Assembly: GCA_036583965.1 (NCBI GenBank)
Contig: JAZBQD010000018.1
Coordinates: 68,549,785 to 68,613,784 of the forward strand
Direction of reading: 5' to 3'
Length of the DNA: 64,000 nt
DNA from: Prunella strophiata
Taxonomy: Eukaryota; Chordata; Aves; Passeriformes; Prunellidae
Positions 48,446 to 60,246 of this stretch are shown here, piece by piece. The notes beneath the pieces were generated by a model, which ran no database searches, had not been told where the DNA came from, and was given only the letters and a program-made list of their open reading frames with translations. The stretch's first letter is position 1; each line of letters starts with the position of its first letter. A program made the translations under genes and the position numbers.

Positions 48446-49560
48446 GACCAAGACTTGGGATTTAGGGAAGAAAGACCAAAACTTGGGATTCAAAACTTGG
48501 GATCCAAAACTTGGGATTTGGGGAAGAAAGACCAAGACTTGGGATTCAAAACTTGAGATTTAGGGAGGGAAGGCCAAGACTTGGGATTTAGGGAGGGAAG
48601 GCCAAGATTTGGGATTTAGGGAGGGAAGGCCAAGACTTGGGATTTAGGGAGGGAAGGCCAAGACTTGGGATTTAGGGAGGGAAGGCCAAGACTTGGGATT
48701 AAAAATTTGGGATTTGGGGAGGGAAGGCCAAGACTTAGAATTCAAAACTTGGGATTTAGGGAGGGAAGACCAAGATTTGGGATTTAGGGAGGGAAGGCCA
48801 AGACTTCGGATTTAGGGAAGGAAAGGCCAAGATTTGGGATTAAAAATTTGGGATTTAGGGAGGGAAGGCCAAGACTTAGGATTCAAAACTTGAGATTTAG
48901 GGAGGGAAGACCAAGACCTGGGATTTAGCAAAGGGAAGATTTAGGGAGGGAAGGCCAAGACTTGGGATTCAAGACCTGGGATTTAGGGAAGAAAGACCAA
49001 AACTTGGGATTCAAAACTTGGGATGTAGGGAGGGAAGACCAAGATTTGGGATTAAAAATTTGGGATTTAGGGAGGGAAGGCCAAGACCTGGGATTTAGCA
49101 AAGGGAGGATTTAGGGAGGGAAGGCCAAGACTTGGGATCTGGGGAAGAAAGGCCAAGACTTTGGATTCAAAACTTGGGATATAGGGAGGGAAGACCAAGA
49201 ATTGGGATTTGGGGAAGAAAGACCAAGACTTGAGATTCAAAACTTGAGATTTGGGGAGGGAAGACCAAGAATTGGGATTTAGGGACGGAACGCCAAGACT
49301 TGGGATTCAAAACTTGGGATTTAGGGAAGAAAGACCAAAACTTGGGATTCAAAATTTGGGATGTAGGGAGGGAAGGCCAAGACCTGGGATTTGGGGAGGG
49401 AAGACCAAGACTTGGAATTTAGGGAAGAAATACCAAGACTTGGAATTTAGGGAAGAAAGACCAAGACTTGGAATTTAGGGAAGAAAGACCAAGACTTGGG
49501 ATACAAAACTTGGGATTTAGGGAGGGAAGGCCAAGACTTGGGATTTGGGGAAGACCAAAG
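48446..49560 (+). repeat. 28-bp G-rich minisatellite, about 40 units
   Basis: The consensus unit is about 28 bp, built from 'aagacttgggatttagggag' then 'ggaaggcc'. Variants include ggggaagaaagacc, and 'attcaaaacttggg' in place of atttaggg. Most units contain TTAGGG inside GGGATTTAGGGAGGG. The plus strand is strongly G over C biased. Frames across it are repeat artefacts. Confidence 0.95.
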
Positions 49561-49999
49561 TGGTGGAGGTGGCTGCTCCAGCCTGAACCTGTGTCCCACC
49601 TGGGCCGGGCACGTGCTCCTCCAGCTGCAGGGCTGTTTTATAAGAGTGACTGAGCAGAACTGGCGATTTTTCTTATTAATGCCATTTCTGGTTTCCATGG
49701 AGCTCTGCTGGGAGTTCAGAGCTGCTCACCCACGCCAGGCACTGAGGAACATTATTACAGGCAAGACCCTTCAAGGACTTTTCAGGAAGATAATTCAGCC
49801 CACCCAAAATGCCAATTTAAAGTTTCCAGCAACCAGCATAACTGGAATTTGAAGTGACCACTCGTGGGGTGGAAAGAGGGGGAGGAAGCTGGTGATGGAC
49901 TGGGTTCATCCCAGGCTGAATATTAAACACTCAGCTGCTTTTTAAGGCTCAGAGAATGAGGAATTTGGACAGTGGAGGAAGGCAAAATAATTAATGGTG
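49561..49999. other. no recognisable gene
   Basis: Unique sequence following the minisatellite; no exon supported. Confidence 0.4.
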
Positions 50000-50076
50000 C
50001 CCTGTGCAGGGCCAGGAGTCACTGGATGATCCTTGTGGGGCCCTTGCAGCTCAGAATATTCTGTGGTTCTGTGATC
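50000..50076 (+). mobile_element. CR1 LINE 3'-end fragment, sense
   Basis: 'gtgcagggccaggagtcact', 'ggatgatccttgtggggccc' and 'ctcagaatattctgtggttc' form a short CR1 3' end of the same subfamily as 33.9 kb. Confidence 0.82.
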
Positions 50077-50412
50077 AGCCAGCATAAATCAGGAAAAGTT
50101 ATCCAGAGGTGCTGTTCAGAAAGGATTATTCACAGGGCAGCACCTCCCAGTGAGGAAACAGGAGGGCAGAGAAGAGAAACCTGGGCAGGGGTTTCTCATA
50201 TTCCAATATCAGAGATGTGGCATTAAAAAGGCAGCAAGGGAAGAAGAGGAACCCGTGGTGGAGCATCACAATTATTATTTCTTCCTTCTTTCCCATCCAG
50301 GATGAAGGATGGCAGTGATCCCCCAGTGCTTGTGGGGCTTTTGGGCTGCAGAACCTACAAAAATCCTACAGCCCTTACACAAATCACAGCCAAAATGTGA
50401 CAAAAAAACAAG

Positions 50413-50720
50413 TCACAGAATGGTTTGGGTTGGAAGGGACCTTAAAGACTGTCTGGTTCCAGCCCCCTGCCATGGGCAGGGACACCTCTCACCTGCCCAG
50501 GTTACCCCATCCAGCCTGGGCTTGAACACTTCCAGGGATGGGGAGTCCAGAACCCCTCAGGGCAACCCTTGCCAGGGAGAAATTCTCCTCATATCCAATC
50601 CAAACCTACTTTCCTCCAGTTAAAGCCTTTCCCCCTTGTCCTGTCACTCCATGCCATTGTAAAAGTCTCTCCCCAGCTCTCTTGGAGGCTTCTAACACCT
50701 TGTGGAACCCTTAAAAACCT
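50413..50720 (-). mobile_element. CR1 LINE fragment, antisense, about 300 bp
   Basis: 'gtcacagaatggtttgggtt', 'ccttgccagggagaaattct', 'catatccaatccaaacctac', 'ccccttgtcctgtcactcca' and 'tctccccagctctcttggag' appear in reverse-complement CR1 order. Confidence 0.92.
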
Positions 50721-50778
50721 ATCAAAACCCCCTGTGAAGCCTCAAGCAACAGACCAGAACCTGAGCTGCCAGGCAGAA

Positions 50779-50905
50779 AAAAAAATATCCCATGATTGGA
50801 TAATAAATAATGAATTGGATAAAAATAATAATAAATAATAGTAAAATATAAAAATAAAATAAATAAAAAAATTTAAAAAAATAATAATTGGATAAAAATA
50901 ATCCC
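50779..50905. repeat. AT-rich low complexity (ATAA/AAAT)n
   Basis: A stretch of ataataaataat, aaaataaaataaataaaaaaa and similar repeats directly downstream of the CR1 fragment. Confidence 0.9.
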
Positions 50906-52383
50906 ATCATCCCTCTGCATCTCTTTTTCTACTCCAAACCCCCAAAACTGGGAGGACACAGTCCTCTTCCAACAGGCTAATTCACACACAAGCACTTGGT
51001 GCTGGCTGGCCCAGAGCTCCCACACCCCTGCCAGACTGGAGATCACCACTGACCTCTCCCAGGAAACATCTCCATGGCAAGGCAGTGGCTGGAGTGGGTC
51101 AGAGGGACACTGAGACTGCTGGTGGCAAGGAGCAAGTCTTGAGAGCTCAGCCACTGATAAAACCTCACTCAAAACCCTGAGCTCAGCCAACGCCAGCCTT
51201 CCATTGAAAGAATCACCAGATCAACACCAGGCTTATCCCTTACCATACAGACAGCAGGGCATGAAGTCCTTAAAAAGCTGTTGAATCACACCCATTTAAA
51301 AATAAATCGACTTTTAAGGGGCAGGCTACTTTAGAGATATGTGTTCCTCATTGTCCTAATTACAGAGCTGGCTGAGGGCAGCCCTTTGGGGCTGCTGTGG
51401 TGCTGTTCCAGCAGGGTGGTGTGGCAGAGGAAGTTCTCCAGCAGACAATGTTCTCTCAGGCTCTGATTGTGGAGCTGAGGCAGGGCCACATGGCCCCTGA
51501 CCCCTGAAAGGCACTGAATGGCTTCCATTCCTCCTTTGTGCTCTTGTGGTGGAGCTGAGAACAACTGGGATGTTTAAAATGGGATTTTGTAGGGGCTGGG
51601 GAGGTCTGGAGCGTGGCGAGCCTGAATTCAATCCTTCACGTCCCTACAGGACTGGAGTTCTTTTTTAAGACTATTTTTTTAAGAGATAACCTTCCCTCCA
51701 AGGGTGCATCTCCAGGCAGGGTTATCAAGGCTGCCTGACTCTCCCCAGCTCTGCTTTCAGTTGGTTATAAATTCATCAAGCCCTGGCTGTTCAGGGCAGG
51801 AGTTTGCATGCTAGGCTGGGTCTGCCTGGGGCACAGTTCTCTTGGAACATGTGAATCCAACTGCTTCTCAGAAAGCAGCATGGGAATAAACACATTGTTT
51901 TGTTCAATTTCTGGTGGCTTTTTCCTTTTTTTTTTTTTTTTTTTTTTTTTGTGAAAGCCTTGGACCCATGATTTAGAACAAGGGCTTTAATGAGCGAGGG
52001 ACAAGCTTTTTGTGTCAAATTTCATTTTTGTCATCGCCAAAAATCCAGGCAAATTATAAGCCTTTTGAGAGGAGGAGAAAAAGCAACTAAATTGCATATG
52101 CTCAACAGCCCTTAGAGTTCAGGATTTAAAACTCAAGGGTTTTGGCTTTGCTGAGGAAAATTGGAAGCAGGTATGGGGCAAGCAGGAGGTAAAGAACAGG
52201 AGGCAGTGAAAAAGTCAAGGAAATGTGCAACAGCAGGGGATACACCAGGAAAATTGGTGACTGGAGGAGATTCAAAACCCAGGTTTGAAGGCAACAGGGC
52301 CAGAGCAAGTTGGGGAGACAAAGGGACAACATCAAGACAAAGGTGCCAAGAAGTCCTCCCCTGGCTCCAACATAAAGCACAAA
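50906..52383. other. no recognisable gene; 25-base T run
   Basis: Unique sequence. A pure T run lies at 51926-51950. No exon is supported. Confidence 0.4.
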
Positions 52384-52515
52384 ATCATGGAATTGTTTGG
52401 GTCGGAAGGGACCTCAAAGATCATCTTTTTCATCATGTTTCCAACCCCCCTGCCATCATCAGGGATGCTTTCCACTAAACCAGGTTTCTCAAGGCCCACC
52501 CAACATTCTCTAGGA
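52384..52515 (-). mobile_element. CR1 LINE 3'-end fragment, antisense
   Basis: 'aatcatggaattgtttgggt', 'ggacctcaaagatcatcttt' and 'tttccactaaaccaggtttc' form a reverse-complement CR1 3' end. Confidence 0.85.
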
Positions 52516-52637
52516 TGTGTGGGACCTCGTTTCACCCTTTCTCCAGCAGTCACAAGAGCCTTTTACCAAAGTCTGTTTTGTGTGTCCCATTGAGCTCTGG
52601 AGAAACCCTTTGCAGTCAAGGCTGGAGCTTTGCTGCT

Positions 52638-52681
52638 GGTTGTTTTCAGGTTGTTTTCAGGTTGTTTTCAGGTTGTTTTAA
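52638..52681 (+). repeat. 11-bp tandem repeat, four copies
   Basis: 'ggttgttttca' is repeated three times and followed by ggttgttttaa. Confidence 0.92.
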
Positions 52682-53154
52682 GGAGCAGGATCTGCCCAGC
52701 AGCCCTGCAAACACAACCCAGCCCCGACACCAGAGGCACAGAGAAGCACTTTCCCAGTAGCAGGCAGGAATTAGCAAGTTTTTTGTGATTTGGGGAGTGA
52801 AAGAGCACCAGTCAGTGTTTAATTATTGCCCCATAAAACATCCAGCTTCAGCTCCATTCTTCTGAGCTCCCCAGCACTGCTTTGGTGGCCTTCAACCATC
52901 TGGCACCAAGTTGGGTGTTGGGCCTTGTGCTGGAGGGATCCAAAACTGTGGCCTTTGTGAAGCCTTGCCCAACATTTGTCTAACCTTGGATCTGAGGATT
53001 ATCCAGTTTTCCTTTGTGCTTTGGGACAGGGGTGGAAAAGCACGGGGTACAGGCGACAGCTGATGGTTTTGCCACCTCAGGAATAAACTGCTCCAGAGAT
53101 TTCCTGTTGGACTGGGTCCAGAGGAGCCCCCAACTTGATTTGAGGGCTGGATCA
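52682..53154. other. no recognisable gene
   Basis: Unique sequence, no supported exon. Confidence 0.4.
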
Positions 53155-53565
53155 CCTCTGCTGTGAGGGAAGGCTGAGAGAATTGGGATTGTGCAGCCTG
53201 GAGAAGAGAAGAAGGCTTTGGGGTAACCTAATTGTGGCCTTTTAGTACCTGAAGAGGCTTCAGGATGGAGAAAGAGTATTGACAAGGACCTGGAGTGACA
53301 GGAGAAGGAAAAATGGATTCCCACTGCCACAGGGCAAGGTGGTGGGATATTGGGAAGAAATCCTTCCCTGTGAGGGTGGGGAGGCCCTGGAACAGGGTGC
53401 CCAGAGAAGCAACCTGAAAGTGTTCACCATCCTTGGAAGTGTCCAAGGCCAGGTTGGACAGGGCTTGGAACAACCTGGGACAGTGGAAGGTGTCCCTGCC
53501 CATGGCAGGGGTGGGAATGGGATGATCTTGAGGGTCCATTCCAACCCAAACCACTCCACAATTTC
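53155..53565 (+). mobile_element. CR1 LINE fragment, sense, about 410 bp
   Basis: 'aggctgagagaattgggatt', 'gcagcctggagaagagaaga', 'agtacctgaagaggcttcag', 'gaagaaatccttccctgtga', 'gtccaaggccaggttggaca' and 'gggtccattccaacccaaac' appear in plus-strand CR1 order. Confidence 0.92.
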
Positions 53566-54492
53566 CAGCTCTAGCAAGGGGTTCTACACAGCGCTAAGAC
53601 TTAAATCAGTTGTGCACCAGCAGGGGTTAAAAAGGTTATAATTACAAATCCCCAGTTCAAATCCTGCCCATCTGATGTCCAGAACCTGCAGGTGGAGGTT
53701 GCACCTCCAGTTCTAAGATTACACCAACACCACAGGCACAAGTTTCAAGCACTTGATCACTTGTGGGGCAGGGGTTGTAGGAAAAGTCAGAATTCTGATC
53801 TCATCCTCTTCCTTCACAGGAGCTTCAAGCAGAATCTGGTAACACTCAGCTCATTTCATGCTTCAAATGAACCTCTGCTAATGTAGCTGCAGGGGCTGGG
53901 TTGGAGCATTTGAGAACTTCACCATTTGCTGGTGGAAGCCAAGGGTTCCTGCTTCTAATCAGGGGCAGAGCAGAGCTCTGAAGCCCAAAATCTCCTCAGG
54001 ACCAAGACTTACACTTCCTTCCAAAACTTACACTTCCTTCAGTTTATTCACTCTCACTTTTGAGCTGGAAACAAAAGAATTTTGTCAAGTGTTTCGAGGT
54101 TTGTTAGAAGTCTAAGCAACTAGAAGTACCCATTATGGAAAAGTTAACTTCAGCTCTGACCCCAGCAGCCTTTCCTTCCCCTTTTGTCAGCCCACACACC
54201 AAAGAAGGGCAGTTTTATATGCTTTTGTCTTGTTTTTCTAGCCCCTGCCAGCTTTCCATACACACAAAGTTTTTCATACCTTGTTCAGGGTACAATAAAA
54301 GCATATGAGAGCATCTGAAAATGAGGCAGCAATGGATCTATTACACTGCTTTATTCAATTTATGGCTTGCAGGGAAAGGTAATGAGGCCTAAAGAGAAAT
54401 AGCCAGAACAGGAGTCTACCCCTAAAAGTTACCCCTCGCAGTTCAGTTTCACATTTGCAATTCCACAGCACTTGGTGTCCATTTACTGAGAC

Positions 54493-54525
<33 letters not shown>

Positions 54526-55286
54526 AAACAAACAAAAAAAACCAAAAAACCCTCAGACTTGTTTACAATAAGATTGGTTTCATAAAAATGAGATTTTTTG
54601 GATCCCCAGCCTGGGTAGAATCCTCATTAGCAATTCCACAGTCCTGCTGTGCTAAAGACAGCTGTACTTTTGGTACGAGGCAGGTTAACAGCCTTTCTCC
54701 CAGTCACTGTCAAGCCAAGTGCTTGTTAGTGGCCTCAGCTCTGTCCCAAATACGTCAAACAACTTCCACTTGCTCTGCCTCATCATCCTTACAACAACTG
54801 CTGGGCACAGCAAATCCCTTTGAAAACAGTTCTGGTGGGTTTAAAGGTGACAACGAGAGCAGCAGAAAGGTGAAAAGGACACGCTCTGAAGCTGAGCATA
54901 ACAAGGCAGGGAATGTGTCTCATCCAGTCAGGGTGATCCCTGGGCTTTCCAACCAAAAACAAGTAGAGGAACAAGTCAGCACCAATATTGGGGGAGGTTC
55001 AACCATCAGCTCAGCCTGTTCCTGGATTTCCACTTGTCTCTGTCTTGGGCTCATCCCTTTTCTCTCAGCTCTTACACAACCTGGGTGCATCCTGCTTTCC
55101 TGGAGTGACAGAAATGTGGCTGTGTCTCCACCAAAACATCCTTTTTCCTTGTAACCCCGTATCCTGAAATGCACTTACACAACTGCTTTGCATGCTCCAA
55201 GGTCAGGGTGAACAAATTTTTTTAGGGGATTGTCATTCCCACCTCACATCAACCCTGCCAGGCTGTGGATCAGTTTTGCTCTCCTG
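53566..55286. other. no recognisable gene; 31-base A run
   Basis: Unique sequence with a pure A run at 54494-54524 followed by (caaa)n. The plus frame 54588-55154 (188 codons) has no recognisable domain or splice context. Confidence 0.4.
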
Positions 55287-55565
55287 TCACAGAATCCCAG
55301 ACTGGTTTGGGCTGGAAGGGACCTTAAATCCCATCTCATTCCACCCCCATCCATGGACAGAGACACCTTCCACTAGCCCAGGTTGCTCCAACCTGGCCTT
55401 GGGCACTTCCAGGGATCCAGGGGCAGCCACAGCAAATCTGGGCACCCTGTGCCAGGGCCTCACCACCTCACAGGGAAGGATTTTTTTTCCTTCTAGTCTC
55501 ATCTGCCACCATTTTTTTCCTTCTTCTCTCAGCTTGAACCTATTGCCTCTTGTCCTGTCACATAC
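55287..55565 (-). mobile_element. CR1 LINE fragment, antisense
   Basis: 'tcacagaatcccagactggt', 'ggaccttaaatcccatctca', 'accttccactagcccaggtt' and 'gtgccagggcctcaccacct' run through 'ttgcctcttgtcctgtcaca'. Confidence 0.9.
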
Positions 55566-55764
55566 CATCATTCATCAGGAAATGCTCCAGCCAAAGGATA
55601 AACTGTACAGAATTAAGGAGTTTGGCAGAGTAGAAACTTAATACAATCACACTCCCTCCAGCAAACATTATCTAACATCACCACAATGCTCTGAACACAG
55701 AAAGGGCAACTTCCAACCCTCCCCTGTTCCAAGGAGGAGATTAGGTACAAGTGGCTTCATAATC

Positions 55765-55987
55765 CAAGTTGGACAGCCTGGTATTTGAGACTGGCATTGG
55801 ATAAACAGATATTTTCTTGAGAAGAGAGGTTGTGGGCTCCCTCATCCCTGGAGGAGACAGGCTGGATGGGGCTTGAAACAACCTGGGGTAGGGAAAGGTG
55901 TCCCTGCCCATGGGAGGAAGGTTGGAATGAGGTGATCTTTAGGATCCCTTCCAACCTAAAACCTAAAACCATTCCATGATTCTATTT
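55765..55987 (+). mobile_element. CR1 LINE 3'-end fragment, sense
   Basis: 'ggttgtgggctccctcatcc', 'gaggagacaggctggatggg', 'aaggtgtccctgcccatggg' and 'tcccttccaacctaaaacct' lead into 'ccattccatgattctattt'. A short local duplication (cctaaaa) interrupts the terminus. Confidence 0.85.
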
Positions 55988-56167
55988 ATGGGGTAGAGTC
56001 TGCAGGAAAAATCAAAACTTTATTAATAATTTAATATCATCTGAGATTTAAATTCCTCCCTGGATTCCAAACCCCAGGTGGATCCCTCAGCATCCACCAG
56101 GCTGCAAGGGAACTCCTGTAGCAGGAATGCTGGCCAGCAATTCCCCTTTCCTCTTAGCCTTGCACGA

Positions 56168-56498
56168 GGCTTTGGGATCTGAGTTTGTGGTTTGGGTTGT
56201 GGGTTTTGTTTGGTTTGGGGTTTTTTGTTTTAGTTGGTTGGGTTTGGATTGGGATTTTTTTTTTTTTTCACTCCAGGATGCAAATTCTGTTTACAACAGA
56301 CATTGCAAGACAGGAGGTTCCAAGAAGCACTGGTTAGTCTGGCAAAGCAGAGAATCAACCATTTGGGTTGGAAGGGACCCTAAAGCCCATCTCATCCCAC
56401 CCCTGCCATGACAGGGACACCTTCCACCATCCCAGGTGTCTCCAAGCCCCATCCAACCTGGCCTTGGGCACTCCCAGGGATCCAGGGGCTTTGGGATC
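56168..56498 (-). mobile_element. 5'-truncated CR1 with a shared 3' flank, bounded by 12-bp repeats
   Basis: Minus-strand unit. A truncated CR1 (56489-56350) is followed past its 3' end by about 180 bp of non-CR1 sequence, ending in an A-rich run. The same combination occurs at 59881-60210. The 12-bp word ggctttgggatc lies at both edges (56168-56179 and 56487-56498), consistent with a target-site duplication. This suggests a retroposed CR1 carrying 3'-transduced sequence. Confidence 0.75.
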
Positions 56499-58285
56499 AC
56501 CTGCCCTGGGTTGCTGCAGGAAGGACTCACATGGCACCATTGCATAAAGCAGCTGGGAAACAGCTCCTCCATCCTTTTTAACCTGCTGCAAACACCCAGT
56601 GCAGAGAGCACAGGAGAGCTCAGAGTGACAAGATCTGCTGGGGGCTACATCAACTTTGATTCTTCCAGCTCCTGGAGCACACAGATCCAGGGGAACGTTT
56701 CTGAGGATGAAGCACCTCATTCAGTCACAGCAGCAGCTTGGGAAGACTCTGACATTTGTTTCTATTTCAGTTCCAAGTGAAAGGCATCCCCAGGCTGAGC
56801 GAGCTGCCAGCCCCAAGCCTGCAGTGCACACAGAGCAGCCATGCCAGCCCTGGCTTGTTATTAAAAACTCATTCCTCAGTTCCCTTATCTGGGGAGAAGC
56901 TGGTGGGGCCTGAACAGCCAAACCCTCGTGTTCAAGGGAAGAATGGCTCATTTGAAGGGAATCTATAACAGCAAGAACACAGGAATCCAGAGATTAATAA
57001 ACCAACAGCCTCCAGTATTAGCCCAAGGATCATTTTACACAGGCAGACATGAAAAAAATATCAGTTTCAAGCATGTTTGTTTTGATGTGTGGAGGCTCTG
57101 ACTATTCCAGATTCCAACCCAATCCTTTTCTGCAAATCCACATCACCATCAGCACCAGCAGACACAGACATGTTGGTACTGGTGGGACTGGGCCAGCAGC
57201 ATTGCTCTGGAGTGAAGGAAACTGCAGCTGAACCCATGGCCTGTGATGGGCAGAAAAAGGAAATCTGGAGGCTGTAGCAGTACAAATACTGGGAGAAACT
57301 CTGCAACACTAAAAGGAAAAGCCCAGCACTCACTTCTTTACCTTTGGCTGATTTAGCCAGGTGATTCAGCTAGGTGGCAAAAAAACCAACCCAAAATAGT
57401 CTTAGGGACAGTTTGAACAGACAAAGCTGCTCTGACCTAGGGTGTCTTGCTCAGCATGCAAGAAACCACCTCTGACAGACTCTGAACCACCACTGAAAAC
57501 AGGCAGACAAATCCAATTTGGGATGCAAACACATCCATGCCTGCTCCCATCAGAGCAGACCTGGAGCAAGGATTCATGTTTGACTTCCCAACAGAAAATA
57601 AGCACAAGCAAACCTTGACAGAAATGGGCTCAAACTTCTTGTTAGGACTGGAACAAAACTTTTGCATAATGCTGTTGAAATCCTAACGAGACATCAGATA
57701 CAGACACTTCTCCTGCAGACAGAAATCAGTGGCTGTCACGCCAGAGTCACCACCAGATTAGGAAACAAGGCAGGGCCAGGGCAGAGTTGCCACATTAATG
57801 AGCCTGACCACATCCAAAGGAATCCAGGAAATCACCCAAGGAGCCCTCTGCTCTGTCTGTGCAGGTGAAAGCCTCCAAAGGCAGCAGGGTAATTGCCTGC
57901 AGAAGCTCATTGTTTTAGTGCTAAAGCAGCAGCTGGTGCATAAAAGTTTTAAGCCTTTCAATTATGAGTAATCTGAGAGCTCATACCAAGCTCCAGCCTG
58001 TTTGCTCTAGACTTAAACCTTCTGTTTATCACCTTAAAGCAAGACAAGAATGAGCCTGAGCATCAGCTCACCTCCCTCACAAGCAAGTGCGTCATCTCTC
58101 CCACAGCAGAGGGGGAAGAGAGTTATTTGGGGAAATGCCAATATTGAAATCTATTGAAGGAATGTTCTGAGGTGTGGGATGGCTATTGTTATTCTCGAGA
58201 TGTCTTGGAGGAGGCCATCAGACACACTTCTGATCCAGCAAGTTCCAGAGAAGCAGCCAAAGCTTTGGATCGTGGATCCTTTCAG
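56499..58285. other. no recognisable gene
   Basis: Unique sequence. Short frames with ordinary composition are present but none has paired splice sites or a recognised domain. Confidence 0.4.
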
Positions 58286-58532
58286 TCATGGAAAGGACCT
58301 TAAAGATCATTCCCATTCCAACCCCCTGGATGGCCAGGGACACCTCCCACTAGCCTGGACAGGCTCCAAGCCCCATCCAGCCTGGCCTTGGACATTCCAG
58401 GGATCCAGGGGCAGCCACAGCTGCTCTGGGCACCCTGTGCCAGGGCTCAGCACCCTCCCAGGGAAGTATTCCTTCCCAATATCCCATCCAACCCTACCTC
58501 TGGCAGTGAGAAGCCATTCCCTGTGTCCTCAA
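58286..58532 (-). mobile_element. CR1 LINE fragment, antisense
   Basis: 'tcatggaaaggaccttaaag', 'cctcccactagcctggacag', 'cctgtgccagggctcagcac' and 'cagtgagaagccattccctg' are in reverse-complement CR1 order. Confidence 0.9.
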
Positions 58533-59880
58533 TCCCTTAAGAACCCACAGAATTTAAGACAAGGCCCAGTAGCATCAGCACCATTCCTTTGTAGATTCAC
58601 AGCAGCTTTGAAATTCAAACCCTTTTTTCACTGATCTTCTGCTATTTTGGGTTCTGGCTTATCTAGAGCAGGAGGAACTTCTGAAGAGAGAAACTGAGCT
58701 CTCCTCATCAGTGCTGCAAGATTTTTAACCTTAAAGCAAGCAGCTGTAAGAGACAATAGAAGTCAAAGATGGAAATGCCAATTCCATCATCACGTGGGGT
58801 TTTTTCTCTCTTTCTTTCTGACCAAATCTAAGCACTGGATGAAGGGTCCCTAGTGGGAGGATCTCCCATCCTTCACTCTTAGGAACCTGACCTTGCTTTA
58901 AAAGTCACCTTGGAGCAGAACCAGAGACCCTCCCCCAGACCTCCCCTGCCCCATAATTTATTCCATGAATCACATTTAACTGGTCACTAATGGGAGATTC
59001 CAATCTCCTTGCCCAAGGAGTTAAAGGCACTTTCCCTTCAGCACAGCAGCCACACGGGTAAGGCACAGCCCTGCTCCAGACTCCTCCATCCTGCACAAAT
59101 TAGGAATAATCACATTGTAAGAAATGCTGCCCATTTCTGCCATTGTTGCTGCTGAAAGCACTGGTGACTCAGGGCTCAGAGTGGGCCCAAACAACAGCTC
59201 CTGAGAAAAAACTTAAAATCAGGCATGGAAATTCACCTGGAGTGACCCCAAAGCAGGCACTGCTGGCTAGAAAAGAGCCAAAGTGATGCTGGTGCTGTGG
59301 TTTGATCTCTCAAGGTGGCCAAGGCAAAGATCTCAAAGATTTCTTCCCATTTCTTCTCCCACAGCTTCCATCAACATCCCACTCCCAGCAGCTGGTTCCA
59401 CAGGGAAAGCAGATATACAGAAATATATATTCCCTTTCAGCCTTGTAGCAAAAGATGAAACAGAAGGGTTTGGTAGAAATTTTTAAATATATATATACTA
59501 AATAAAATAAATATAAAAATGTTATATATATAAAAAATCTGCTGCCAAACCCCTCTGTTTTATCTCACTTGTGTATTTGAACCTCTCTCTTAGGAGGGCT
59601 CCAGACAGTCCCAGCGCACACACATACCCCTTCCACAGCAGAGTCCCTGCTGCCAAGCACTCACACTTGGAGCAAATGGCATTTCTGACAGCTGCAGATC
59701 ACAAAGCCTTCCTCTCAGATTTTGCTTCTAAATGCTGTCAAATCAAAGGAAATGCTGCCTTGCCTGCCAGGAGATAGAGATCAGAGGCAGACAATACAAA
59801 ATCTGCTGGGAGAACTGAGGAGAAAAAAAAAATAATCCAGTCCATTTGCAGAGAACATGGCCAAGTCATGAAGTAGCTTC
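58533..59880. other. no recognisable gene; AT-rich microsatellite
   Basis: Unique sequence with (ta)n and (ataa)n tracts at about 59485-59536. No exon supported. Confidence 0.4.
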
Positions 59881-60240
59881 TTGGGATCTGAGTTTGTGGT
59901 TTGAATTGTGGGTTTTGTTTGGTTTGGGGTTTTTTTTTTGTTTTAATTGGTTGGGTTTTGATTGGGATTTTTTTTTTCTTTTTTTTTCCACTCCAGGATG
60001 CAAATTCTGTTTACAACAGACATTGCAAGACAGGAGATTCCAAGAAGCACTGGCTCATCTGGCAAAGCAGAGAATCAACCATTTGGGTTGGGAGGGACCC
60101 TAAAGTCCATCTCATCCCACCCCTGCCATGGCAGGGACACCTTCCACCATCCCAGGTGGTTCCAAGCCCATGCCCAGCCTGGCCTTGGGCACTCCCAGGG
60201 ATCCAGGGGCATCCACAGCTGCTCTGGGCACCCAGGGGGA
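59881..60240 (-). mobile_element. CR1 with the same 3' flank as 56.2 kb; longer copy
   Basis: Shares with 56172-56489 the flank 'ttgggatctgagtttgtggt', a T-rich run (A-rich on the minus strand), 'ctccaggatgcaaattctgt' and 'caagacaggagattccaaga'. The CR1 3' part follows. Unlike the other copy, the CR1 continues further toward its 5' side (catccacagctgctctgggc) before an LTR begins at 60247. The other copy therefore could not have been its source. Confidence 0.85.
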
Positions 60241-60246
60241 AAACTG

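Noticed and set aside
48446..49560. CRISPR-like or interstitial telomere array
   Set aside because: Units are contiguous without unique spacers, so not CRISPR. The TTAGGG motif recurs every 28 bp rather than every 6, so it is a minisatellite and not telomeric sequence.
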